Of a DNA stretch of 64,000 nt, positions 36,447-43,982 are shown one piece after another (positions within the stretch are counted from its first letter, which is position 1; every line of letters begins with the position of its first letter). Where the stretch lies: positions 4,031,001-4,095,000 of the forward strand of contig NZ_CP029481.1 of assembly GCF_003151255.1 (NCBI RefSeq). Reading direction: 5' to 3'. The notes under the pieces were generated by a model. That model did not search any database, was not told the DNA's origin, and worked only from the letters and a program-made list of their open reading frames with translations. The position numbers and the translations under genes were made by a program. The stretch is from Microvirga sp. 17 mud 1-3. GTDB taxonomy: Bacteria > Pseudomonadota > Alphaproteobacteria > Rhizobiales > Beijerinckiaceae.

Positions 36447-37794
36447 GCGTATCGTTTTTCAGGCATCCGGCGCGGTGGATCATGCCTTCCGTGTGAGCGG
36501 TGAGCTGAAGGACCGGCAGGACGAGGTTGCCCGCTATGCCGTCGGCAACTCGCGCCTGGTGCTGGCAATCTCAACAGCCTTTGCCGCGCCTCTTCTCTAT
36601 CCTACGGATTCGGAGTCCGGTGGCCTTCACTTTCGAGGCGGATCGAGCACCGGGAAGACAACGGCATTGACTGTAGCCGGATCTGTATGGGGTGGTGGTG
36701 TCCGTGGTTTTGTTCGTACCTGGCGCGCCACGTCGAACGGGCTTGAAGGTATTTGCGCCATTCACTGCGACTCTCTTCTGTGCTTGGACGAGCTCGGACA
36801 GGTTGACGGCCGGGAAGCTGGCGCGATTGCTTACATGCTGTCGAACGGCATCGGCAAAAGCCGCGCCAACCGCAACGGTGAGGCGCGCCCGGCGGCTCAA
36901 TGGCGGTTGTTGTTTCTGTCGAGTGGCGAGGTTGGCCTTGCGGACAAGATCGCGGAAGATGGGCGCGGGCGGCGCGTTGCAGCGGGTCAGCAAGTCCGTG
37001 TCGTCGATATTCTGGCCGATGCTGGTGCCGGCATGGGGATCTTCGAAAACCTCCATGGTTTTGAGAGCGCCGATGCTTTCGCACGCTACCTGAAAACCGC
37101 AACGAATAAGTTCTACGGCAGCGCCTGCCGGGAGTTCCTCACCCATCTTACGAGGGACTTCAAGGGTATCGCCCCTGTCGTCATTGGCCTGCGAGACGAG
37201 TTCCTGACTGCATACTGTCCCAAGGATGCCGATGGACAGGTTAGCAGGGTAGCGGCCCGGTTTGGATTGGTTGCCGGCGGCGGTGAGATGGCGGCCACAT
37301 TCGGCGTTCTGCCATGGAGCCGTGGAGAGGCAACAAGAGCTGCAGCACGGTGCTTTCAGGACTGGCTTGCCGCACGTGGCGGCGTCGAGCCTGCGGAGGA
37401 GCGGGAGGCGATTGCGAGAGTGAGGCACTTTATCGAGCTGCACGGCACGTCCCGCTTCGCGCCAATGGGCAATCTTGTGCCAACCGACAGCATCGGCAGC
37501 CCGGTAGAATTGCGCATCAACAACCGTGTTGGCTTCAGGCGGCGGACTGATAGCGGCGGCATTGAGTATCTTGTTCTGCCTCAGTCCTGGCAGTCCGAGG
37601 TCTGTGCCGGAATGGATGCCGGAGCTGTCGCAAAGGTGCTCAGCAATCGCGGGATGCTGAAGCGCGGCTCTGGTGGGAAGATGCAAACCGTTGCACGTGT
37701 TCCCGGCTTCGACAAGGCCGTAAGGGTCTACCTGCTCACGCCGCAACTCTTTGCCGATGACCAAGCCGCCGAACCTGAATACGACTTCGGCTGA
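36439..37794 (+). CDS. DUF927 replication ATPase, C-terminal part (split gene)
   Basis: 451 aa from the ATG at 36439, which overlaps the upstream stop as ATGGGTGA. Contains the ATPase core of DUF927: Walker A FRGGSSTGKTTAL near residue 60, TWRATSNGLEGICA, Walker B LLCLDELGQVDG near 118, NGIGKSRANRNG, LFLSSGEVGLADK and GQQVRVVDI. DUF927 proteins are superfamily 3-like helicases used for replication of phages, plasmids and satellites. Either it is a separate, translationally coupled subunit or the gene has suffered a one-base insertion. Iteron-like repeats lie just downstream. Confidence 0.85.
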   Translation: MGERIVFQASGAVDHAFRVSGELKDRQDEVARYAVGNSRLVLAISTAFAAPLLYPTDSESGGLHFRGGSSTGKTTALTVAGSVWGGGVRGFVRTWRATSNGLEGICAIHCDSLLCLDELGQVDGREAGAIAYMLSNGIGKSRANRNGEARPAAQWRLLFLSSGEVGLADKIAEDGRGRRVAAGQQVRVVDILADAGAGMGIFENLHGFESADAFARYLKTATNKFYGSACREFLTHLTRDFKGIAPVVIGLRDEFLTAYCPKDADGQVSRVAARFGLVAGGGEMAATFGVLPWSRGEATRAAARCFQDWLAARGGVEPAEEREAIARVRHFIELHGTSRFAPMGNLVPTDSIGSPVELRINNRVGFRRRTDSGGIEYLVLPQSWQSEVCAGMDAGAVAKVLSNRGMLKRGSGGKMQTVARVPGFDKAVRVYLLTPQLFADDQAAEPEYDFG

Positions 37795-37807
37795 TGAGGA
37801 CGAACCC

Positions 37808-38113
37808 ATGAAGGCTTATGACCTCCTCGACGCCCTCGCCCGCAAGATCGGCGTTACACCTGTTACACCTCCCCACCATCGAGGTGTAACAGGTGGCGTA
37901 ACCAGAAATAAGAAATTAAATCAGCTACTTAGGAAACGCGCTACACCCGTTACACCTGTTACACCTCAAAATGATAATGGCTGGGACGAAAACGACTGGC
38001 AGATGGCTTTCGAGGAACGGGCTGCGATCCTCGAATATGATGGCGGACACTCCCGGCAGGAAGCTGAGCGTTTAGCACGTGAAGAAATTAATAATACGCG
38101 CGCAAGTTACTGA
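37808..38113 (+). CDS. Small protein with VTPVTP repeats, overlapping iteron-like DNA
   Basis: 101 aa from the ATG at 37808. N-terminal helix MKAYDLLDALARKIG, then VTPVTPP and TPVTPVTP encoded by GTTACACC repeats, and a C-terminal helix (MAFEERAAILEYDGGHSRQEAERLAREE). The repeated DNA word may matter more than the peptide, since the same word occurs outside genes near int. Similar short proteins follow DUF927 or primase genes in other elements. Confidence 0.6.
   Translation: MKAYDLLDALARKIGVTPVTPPHHRGVTGGVTRNKKLNQLLRKRATPVTPVTPQNDNGWDENDWQMAFEERAAILEYDGGHSRQEAERLAREEINNTRASY
37859..37965. repeat. Iteron-like CCTGTTACACC repeats, candidate replication origin
   Basis: CCTGTTACACC at 37859-37869 and 37955-37965, inverted GGTGTAACAGG at 37883-37893, with shorter copies GCGTTACACC (37851-37860) and CCGTTACACC (37947-37956). 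The first and inverted copies are separated by 13 bases, closely matching the 15-base spacing of the pair at 31765-31799. An A/T-rich stretch AAATAAGAAATTAAATCAG (37905-37923) lies between, as expected for an unwinding region. Directly downstream of the DUF927 ATPase gene. Confidence 0.6.
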
Positions 38114-38218
38114 AATACCGTGACAATTCCAGCATATTTAAGTCACATCTTCTAGCCATCTATTCTTTGACTTACTTCCTTATTGGCCGATCTTCGCCTT
38201 GTAACGCGCAAGGCGACA

Positions 38219-39425
38219 ATGATCGAAAAGCTCAAAGGTCTGTTTCGACCTGAAACGAAATCTTCCCTGGCCAATCCCTCGGCCGAGTTACTTGCTCTTT
38301 TCGGTGCAACCCCAACCGCATCCGGCACAGTTGTCACCGCTGAGAGCGCGATGCGCTGCGCGACGGTTTACGCCAGCGTTAAGGTAATTGCCGAAAGCGT
38401 GGCTCAACTTCCGCTTCATCTGTACCGCCGCACCGAAGGCGGCGGGAAGGAACGTGCCGCCGATCATCCGCTTTCTGAACTCCTGCACGATCAGCCGAAC
38501 GAGTGGACGAGTTCTTTCGAGTTCCGGTTGTTCATGCAGACGGCCCTTTGCCTTCACGGCAACGCCTATGCCTTCATCAACCGGACGAATGGCCGGCTCT
38601 TCGAGCTTATCCCTATCCCGTCGTCGTGCGTGACCGTCGAAGTCGATCCGGTGACGATGGAGCCTTCCTATAAGGTTTCGTCTGGTGATGACAGCCAGCG
38701 TGTCTATGACCGAACCGAAATCTTCCATCTGAAGACGCTGGGCACTTCACCGCACATCGGCCTTTCGCCCATCTCTCAGATGCGGGAGGCTATCGGCCTG
38801 GCGCTGGTGATGGAGGAACACGGCGCGCCTCTTCAGCAATGGGGCGCGGCCGAGTGGCGTTTTCAAATATGGCAAGATGGTTGGACCGGACTTGGCCAAG
38901 CGCCTCCGGGAGAGCTTCAACGCCGCTCATGCTGGAGGACCGAACAGCGGCCGGACGCTGATCCTCGAAGACGGCATGGATTTCCAGGCGCTTCAGTTTA
39001 CGTCCGTGGACCTTCAGTTTCTTGAGCTGCGGCGGCATCAAATTGCGGAGATCGCGCGTGGCTTCCGCATCCCGCTCCATCTGCTGCAAGAGCTTGAGCG
39101 CGCCACGCACAACAATGCCGAGAGCATGGGACAACAGTTCCTGTCGCTCACCGTCCTGCCCTGGCTGAAGCTCTGGGAGGGCGCAATCAGCCGCTCGCTT
39201 CTGACGGCTGAAGAGCGCCGCGACTACTATGCTGAGTTCCTGGCCGACGACCTGGCGCGGGCCGATCTTGCCGCCCGCTTCGAGGCTTATGCGAAGGCTG
39301 TCACGAACGGCATTCTCAACCCGAATGAAGTCAGGACTGCTGAGAACCGCGCGCCTTATCCCGGCGGCGATCAATTCCGCCTGCCGATGAACACCGAAGA
39401 TCCGAACAAGCCGAAGGACGAGTGA
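38219..39425 (+). pseudogene. HK97-type phage portal protein, interrupted by a frameshift
   Basis: From the ATG at 38219 the N-terminal half is normal (ATVYASVKVIAESVAQLPLHLY, LHDQPNEWTSSFEF, HGNAYAFINR, GLSPISQMREAIGLALVMEEHGA) until about 38822. After that the family sequence ARLFSNGARPSGVFKYGKMV continues in another frame through FLELRRHQIAEIARGFRIPLHLL to the stop at 39425. Restoring two bases in the GCGCGC run at 38823-38828 gives about 402 residues, the usual portal length. As written, neither half can form the dodecameric DNA-entry ring. Could be a sequence error or real inactivation. Confidence 0.88.
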
Positions 39426-41083
39426 TGGAGCACCTCACCCTCGAAGTGAAGTTTGCGACCGGCGATGCCGGGCTTGTCTCCGGCTATGCCTCCCTCTTCG
39501 GCCGGCCCGCCGATTACGTGAACGATGTGATCGAGCCGGGAGCCTTTGCGGCGTCCCTGTCGGCTCACGACGTCAGCGGCACCATGCCGTTGATGCTGCG
39601 GGAGCACAAAGGCGAGCCAATCGGTGAATGGCTGGAGATCGAGGAAGACGAGATTGGGCTTCGGGTGAAGGGCCGGCTGGACCTCAACACGCCCGGCGGG
39701 CGCGAAGTCTATGAGCAAGCGTGTGGGGGCCGAATTGATGGCCTGTCCATCGGATACCGCGCCGTGAAGGCGGATCGCGGACAGGACGGCACCCGCTCAC
39801 TTCAGGAAATCGAGCTGCACGAGATCAGCCTTGTTCGACGTCCCGCGTCGAGCCGGGCACGTGTGCTGTCGATTAAGTCGGCTCCGGCCAACACTACCGC
39901 CGCGAAGGGCGCGGCATCATCCAAGAGGACGACCATGGAAAAGAAGGAAACCGCGCCCGGCGGTAACTCGGGCAATGAGACGGACATCAACGAGCGCGTT
40001 GATGGCTTGGCAGAGACGGTTTCGGCCATCGACACCCGCCTGTCGGCGGTGGAAGAAAAGGTTGGTTCCGTAAAGTCCGTTGCTGACAGGATCGAAGCCA
40101 AGCTCAACCGTCCCGGCTCCGCCACCGAGACGAAGGCGGCACCGGAGAATGTGGAGGGCAAGGCTTTCACCGTCTTCCTACGTCGCGGCGTCGAGCGCAT
40201 GGCGGCCGACGAGGTGAAGACCCTCACCGTCGCCAACGATCCTTCGGCTGGCTATCTCGCTCCTGAGACGTTCGGCACCGAGCTCTTCAAGAACATGGTG
40301 GAGTTCTCGCCTATCCGGCAATACGCCCGCGTGGTGCAGATCACCGGGCCGGAAATCCGCTACCCGCGCCGCGTCTCCGGCACGACTGCCTATTGGGTGG
40401 ATGAGATTGAGGACCGCACGGCTTCGGAACCGACCTTCGAGCAAGTGACCCTCACGCCCTGGGAACTGGTAACCTTTACGGAAGTGTCCAACCAGTTGCT
40501 TGAGGACAACGCCTATAACTTGGAGCAAGAGCTTCGCCTCGATTACACCGAGAGCTTCGGCAAGAAAGAGAGTGTTGCGTTTGTGAACGGGACTGGCGTG
40601 AAGCAGCCGAAAGGCGTCCTGCAGGCTGCGGGCGTTGCCGAGATCAACACCGGTAAGGCTGATGGCTTCGCGGCAACCGATCCGGCTGACGCTCTGGTTC
40701 GCATGTACCACGCCCTGCCTACGGCTTACGCCCAGCGCGGCGCGTGGCTCATGAACCGGAATGTCATGGGCACCATGCGTCTCTGGAAGGATGCACAGGG
40801 CCGCTACCTCTTGAACGAGCCGATCACCGAAGGGGCACCGATGACGCTTCTCGGCCGGCCGGTCATCGAGGCGGTGGATATGCCTGACGTGGCCGCCAAC
40901 GCTTTCCCTGTCGACTTTGGCGACTGGTCCGGCTACCGCATCGTGGACCGCATCGGCCTTTCGATCCTCCGCGATCCTTACACCCGCGCCCGGAACGGCA
41001 TCACGACCTTCCATGCCCGCAAGCGTGTGGGTGGTGACGTGACCCATCCCGACCGCTTCGTGAAGCTGAAGGTGGCGGCCTAA
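39425..41083 (+). CDS. Prohead protease fused to HK97-fold major capsid protein
   Basis: 552 aa from the ATG at 39425 (overlapping the portal stop as TGATG). Residues 1-150 are a prohead protease (S78/U35): catalytic His in LREHKGEPIGEW and Ser in DGLSIGYRAVK. A flexible Ala/Lys/Thr-rich linker (about 155-185) leads into a delta-domain-like coiled coil (INERVDGLAETVSAIDTRLS, VEEKVGSVKSVADRIEAKL). The HK97 capsid domain (about 240-552) has GYLAPETFGTELFKNMVEFSPIRQYA, FVNGTGVKQPKGVL and WLMNRNVMGTMRLWKD. It would assemble heads and then mature them by self-cleavage. Fusion of the two is uncommon but known. Confidence 0.93.
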   Translation: MEHLTLEVKFATGDAGLVSGYASLFGRPADYVNDVIEPGAFAASLSAHDVSGTMPLMLREHKGEPIGEWLEIEEDEIGLRVKGRLDLNTPGGREVYEQACGGRIDGLSIGYRAVKADRGQDGTRSLQEIELHEISLVRRPASSRARVLSIKSAPANTTAAKGAASSKRTTMEKKETAPGGNSGNETDINERVDGLAETVSAIDTRLSAVEEKVGSVKSVADRIEAKLNRPGSATETKAAPENVEGKAFTVFLRRGVERMAADEVKTLTVANDPSAGYLAPETFGTELFKNMVEFSPIRQYARVVQITGPEIRYPRRVSGTTAYWVDEIEDRTASEPTFEQVTLTPWELVTFTEVSNQLLEDNAYNLEQELRLDYTESFGKKESVAFVNGTGVKQPKGVLQAAGVAEINTGKADGFAATDPADALVRMYHALPTAYAQRGAWLMNRNVMGTMRLWKDAQGRYLLNEPITEGAPMTLLGRPVIEAVDMPDVAANAFPVDFGDWSGYRIVDRIGLSILRDPYTRARNGITTFHARKRVGGDVTHPDRFVKLKVAA

Positions 41084-41113
41084 CGGCCGCTTCCTCATTC
41101 GGAGGGTATCGAC

Positions 41114-41485
41114 ATGCGCGACATGCGAAACAGCATCAAAGTGGTCCCTGTGATCGAGCCGGGCGTCTATTCCGGCAAGGCCAACGGCGCGGCCGTGGAC
41201 ACAGCGGGCTATGACTCGCTCACCTTCGCCATCTCCATGGCCGAGGGCGGCAGCTCCAGCGGCTTCGAGCTCGCCATGGAGCACAGTGACAACGGCAAGG
41301 AATGGGAGCTTGTCCGGCCTGACAACGTGCTTGGTGAAATCGAGAGCGGTGAACCGTTCGGCTACACCGGCGGCACGACGGGCCAGCGGCGCTATGTGCG
41401 TCTTTCCCTCTCCCCGAAGGGCAAGAGCACGAAAGGGACCGGCATTGCCGTGATGGCCATTCTCGGCCATCGGCGCGGAGCTTAG
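41114..41485 (+). CDS. Head-associated protein (decoration- or connector-like), unassigned
   Basis: 123 aa, ribosome site GGAGG eight bases upstream. All-beta look: SIKVVPVIEPGVYSGKANGAAVDTAGYDSLTFAISM, QRRYVRLSLSPKGKSTKGTG. Similar small genes lie between capsid and connector genes in many HK97-type modules and are thought to decorate or stabilise heads. No named family is certain. 156 bases without a gene follow it. Confidence 0.6.
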   Translation: MRDMRNSIKVVPVIEPGVYSGKANGAAVDTAGYDSLTFAISMAEGGSSSGFELAMEHSDNGKEWELVRPDNVLGEIESGEPFGYTGGTTGQRRYVRLSLSPKGKSTKGTGIAVMAILGHRRGA

Positions 41486-41641
41486 GGCGGCAGTCTTTGA
41501 GGCCGATGCGATCAGGCCAACACCGAGAAGTCACCTCCCCGCCGCCCGGCAACGATCTGTTCAGAGAGGTCAAGGTGACGAGATCGCAAGAGGGACCGGG
41601 GAGGCGATACCCGGTCCCTCGCATCATTCTGAGAGGACAAG

Positions 41642-42229
41642 ATGAAGCTAACGCTGATCACCCCGCCGGCCGTCGATCCGGTCACACTCGATGAGGTGAA
41701 GGATCACCTTCGCATCACGCAAGACTTTGAGGACACCCTACTCACGGACTTCATCCGCACGGCCACACAAAAGCTCGATGGCCGTTATGGTCTGCTTGGC
41801 CGCTGCTTGATCAATCAGACTTGGCGCCTGTCGCTCGATCGCTTCAGCCGTGAAATCGTCCTGCCCTTCCCTCCTGTGCAGGCTGTTAACCGGATCTACT
41901 ACCTCGGCCACGATGGCGAAGAGGTGGACGTGACCGCCACGGATTACCGCGTCTCCGGCCCGTCTGGCTTTGACGGAGCAGCGATCCGCGCGGCGCGCGG
42001 ACTGGCCTGGCCTGAGACTTACGACACTGAGAGCGCCTTCATCGAGTTCACGGCGGGCTTCGGTGAAACGCCGGCCGATGTGCCTGAGCCGATCCGAACG
42101 GCCATCAAAATGCATGTGGGCCACCTCTATGCGAACCGGGAAAGCGTCACTCTCGGCTCCGGTTTCATCACCGAGACGCCGCACGGCTACGAAGACCTGA
42201 TCCGCGATTATCGACTGTTGGGCTTCTGA
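41642..42229 (+). CDS. Phage head-tail connector protein (gp6-like)
   Basis: 195 aa. MKLTLITPPAVDPVTLDEVKDHLRIT at the start is the gp6-like connector signature, followed by LLTDFIRTATQKLDGRYG and, near the end, IRTAIKMHVGHLYANRESV. In HK97-like phages this protein forms a ring under the portal. It gives the element a complete neck side onto which a helper tail could dock. Confidence 0.88.
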   Translation: MKLTLITPPAVDPVTLDEVKDHLRITQDFEDTLLTDFIRTATQKLDGRYGLLGRCLINQTWRLSLDRFSREIVLPFPPVQAVNRIYYLGHDGEEVDVTATDYRVSGPSGFDGAAIRAARGLAWPETYDTESAFIEFTAGFGETPADVPEPIRTAIKMHVGHLYANRESVTLGSGFITETPHGYEDLIRDYRLLGF

Positions 42230-42231
42230 TC

Positions 42232-42549
42232 ATGCGCGCGGGCATCATGGATCGGCGCATCACGGTTCAGCACTACACGACCGTGGATGATGGATATGGC
42301 AACGAGATTCCGACCTGGGCTGATCTGGCAACTGTATGGGCTTCGGTGCAACAGGAAAGCGGCCGGGAGTTCATTCAGGCATCCGCAATCACGCCGGAAC
42401 GCCGGGTTGTTTTCCGCACCCGCTGGATAGACAGCATCACGACCACGCATCGCGTGATCTATGAGGGACGCCAGCACGACATTCACCAAGTCCGTGAAAT
42501 CGGACGGCGTGAAGGGCTTGAGCTTCACACGACGGCAACAGGTGCCTAA
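42232..42549 (+). CDS. Phage head closure protein (SPP1 gp16/DUF-head-tail adaptor type)
   Basis: 105 aa. IMDRRITVQHYTTVDDGYGNEIPTW then TVWASVQQESGREFIQASAI, RTRWIDSITTTHRVIYEGRQHDIHQVREIGRREGLEL are standard for the head-tail joining family (phage_H_T_join). It starts 2 bases after the connector stop and its own stop overlaps the HNH start (TAATG). Confidence 0.88.
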   Translation: MRAGIMDRRITVQHYTTVDDGYGNEIPTWADLATVWASVQQESGREFIQASAITPERRVVFRTRWIDSITTTHRVIYEGRQHDIHQVREIGRREGLELHTTATGA

Positions 42550-42995
42550 TGCCCTGGTCAGCTCCGAAGCATTGCCCAGCCGGACACCCGCCCTTCCGTG
42601 ATCGGCGCTGCCCTGTCTGTGCTGCCGCCTCGAAGGCTGCGGCCGATGCCCGTCGTCCCTCTGCCCGCGCACGTGGCTATGACAGCAAGTGGGAACGAGA
42701 GAGCAAAGCGTTTCTCGCTCTTCCGCATAACCGCTTCTGTGCCTGCGGCTGCGGACAGGTTGCCGATATGGTCGATCACCGCATTGCTCACAAAGGTGAC
42801 AAGCTCCTGTTTTGGGACCGCTCCAACTGGCAACCCTACAACCGCCGCTGCAACAGCCGGAAGGCGGTTCGGGAGGAAGGCGCGTTCGGCAACCGGCTCA
42901 AGCTCCCCGAGCGTCAGCGCGGAGCTGCATCAAGTGAGATTGGGTTTCACCCGCATTCTCCTGAATGTTCAAAGGAGGCCGGTAGTGCTGAATGA
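42549..42995 (+). CDS. HNH endonuclease of the packaging module
   Basis: 148 aa. Zinc Cys pairs CPAGHPPFRDRRCPVC and CACGCG frame the HNH motif MVDHRIAHKGDKLLFWDRSNWQPYNRRCNSRKA. The phage-type HNH next to terminase helps large terminase make specific DNA cuts during packaging (known for HK97 and for PICIs). Its last 98 bases overlap the opposing GIY-YIG gene, so the C-terminal tail after about residue 115 may be poorly constrained. Confidence 0.88.
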   Translation: MPWSAPKHCPAGHPPFRDRRCPVCAAASKAAADARRPSARARGYDSKWERESKAFLALPHNRFCACGCGQVADMVDHRIAHKGDKLLFWDRSNWQPYNRRCNSRKAVREEGAFGNRLKLPERQRGAASSEIGFHPHSPECSKEAGSAE

Positions 42996-43440
42996 TCCAG
43001 CTTTCCAGTATGCCGGGTTCGGTGAACGGGATCCAAGCCACACGTGCATTGGCAACGATCCACTCAGACAGTGCGAGTTCACCCTGTCTCTCAAAGGCGA
43101 GCTTCCGCCTCACGCCAGTGGTGCGGGCTTGGAGGCCGAGTTCGTTCATCAAAAGGCAGCCAATCGAGCGCCGCAAACTCGAACTTCCAGAAGAGTTGTT
43201 GCAGTGGTTCAACAGGCGCTTTCGAAGCCGGGTGGCGATGCCCGTGTAAAGAAACACCATTCCATCTCGGCGGGGCAACTCGTCATGAACAGGGAGCCCA
43301 AGCGTGGATGCGAAGAACCATGCATAGATGCCCGGTTCCATGGGAATGGCCTGCTGAAGAGCGCGTATTTCCGCACTGGTCTGCAATGGTCGTTCGTTCA
43401 GCAGGTGGTGTGCAATTTGCTCAAGTTCGCTCGACTGCAT
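42898..43440 (-). CDS. GIY-YIG nuclease-family protein, reverse-strand cargo
   Basis: 180 aa from the ATG at 43440 with GGGAGGG four bases upstream. GIYAWFFASTLG, then VFLYTGIATRLRKRLLNH has the GIY and YTG(I) signature elements with catalytic-type Arg, and EPGILESWIIQHYRPPLN carries the Glu and the final Asn-like end of the fold. It is the only reverse gene inside the packaging module, inserted between HNH and TerS, with its own likely promoter. Such morons often act against competing phages. Its specific target is unknown. Confidence 0.75.
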   Translation of the reverse strand: MQSSELEQIAHHLLNERPLQTSAEIRALQQAIPMEPGIYAWFFASTLGLPVHDELPRRDGMVFLYTGIATRLRKRLLNHCNNSSGSSSLRRSIGCLLMNELGLQARTTGVRRKLAFERQGELALSEWIVANARVAWIPFTEPGILESWIIQHYRPPLNIQENAGETQSHLMQLRADARGA

Positions 43441-43571
43441 CCAGCCCTCCCCGATTCGGTGTTCGCGCCACCATACCAAAGGCCAGGGGCATCTTGGAAT
43501 TTTCGCCTATTCGCCAAGGACCGACGCCCCCATCTTGCGCGCAATCTCTTCGAAAATGGGAGTTTTCTGAA

Positions 43572-43982
43572 ATGAAGGGCCGCAAGCCGAATTTGACCGT
43601 CATCGATGGCGGCACGGTTCGGGGCAAATGCCCTTCCGCACCGGCCTGGCTGACCTCACAGGCCAAGGCGGAATGGAAGAGGGCTGCGCCGCAACTGCAT
43701 GGCCGCAATCTGCTGACCACAGACACGATGGCGACCCTGGAAAGCTATTGCGTCGCGGTGGGGATGGTGCGCGAAGCCGAAGAGATCATGGCCCGTGACG
43801 GCCGATTGGTTGAAACCGAGAAAGGCATGTCGCCTCACCCGGCTTTCAAGATGCAAAGCGCCGCAATGCGTGAAGCACGACTACTGGCCGCTGAGCTGGG
43901 GCTAACCCCGCACCGTCGCGGCATGAAAAGCAAAGACGAAGGGAAACATGACGATGGCTGGGAGTCCGATCTTCTCGCCTGA
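43572..43982 (+). CDS. terS: Terminase small subunit (P27 family)
   Basis: 136 aa from the ATG at 43572. MKGRKPNLTVIDGG, CPSAPAWLTSQAKAEWKRAAPQL, LLTTDTMATLESYCVAVGMVREAEEI and HPAFKMQSAAMREARLLAAELGLTPHRR are typical of P27. It recognises the packaging site on satellite DNA. The upstream extension of this frame overlaps the GIY-YIG gene and is ignored. Its end overlaps TerL by 35 bases. Confidence 0.9.
   Translation: MKGRKPNLTVIDGGTVRGKCPSAPAWLTSQAKAEWKRAAPQLHGRNLLTTDTMATLESYCVAVGMVREAEEIMARDGRLVETEKGMSPHPAFKMQSAAMREARLLAAELGLTPHRRGMKSKDEGKHDDGWESDLLA

Noticed and set aside
37851..37965. CRISPR-like short repeats
   Set aside because: Units are 10-11 bases, irregular in spacing and orientation, and no cas genes are nearby; iteron or operator sites fit better.
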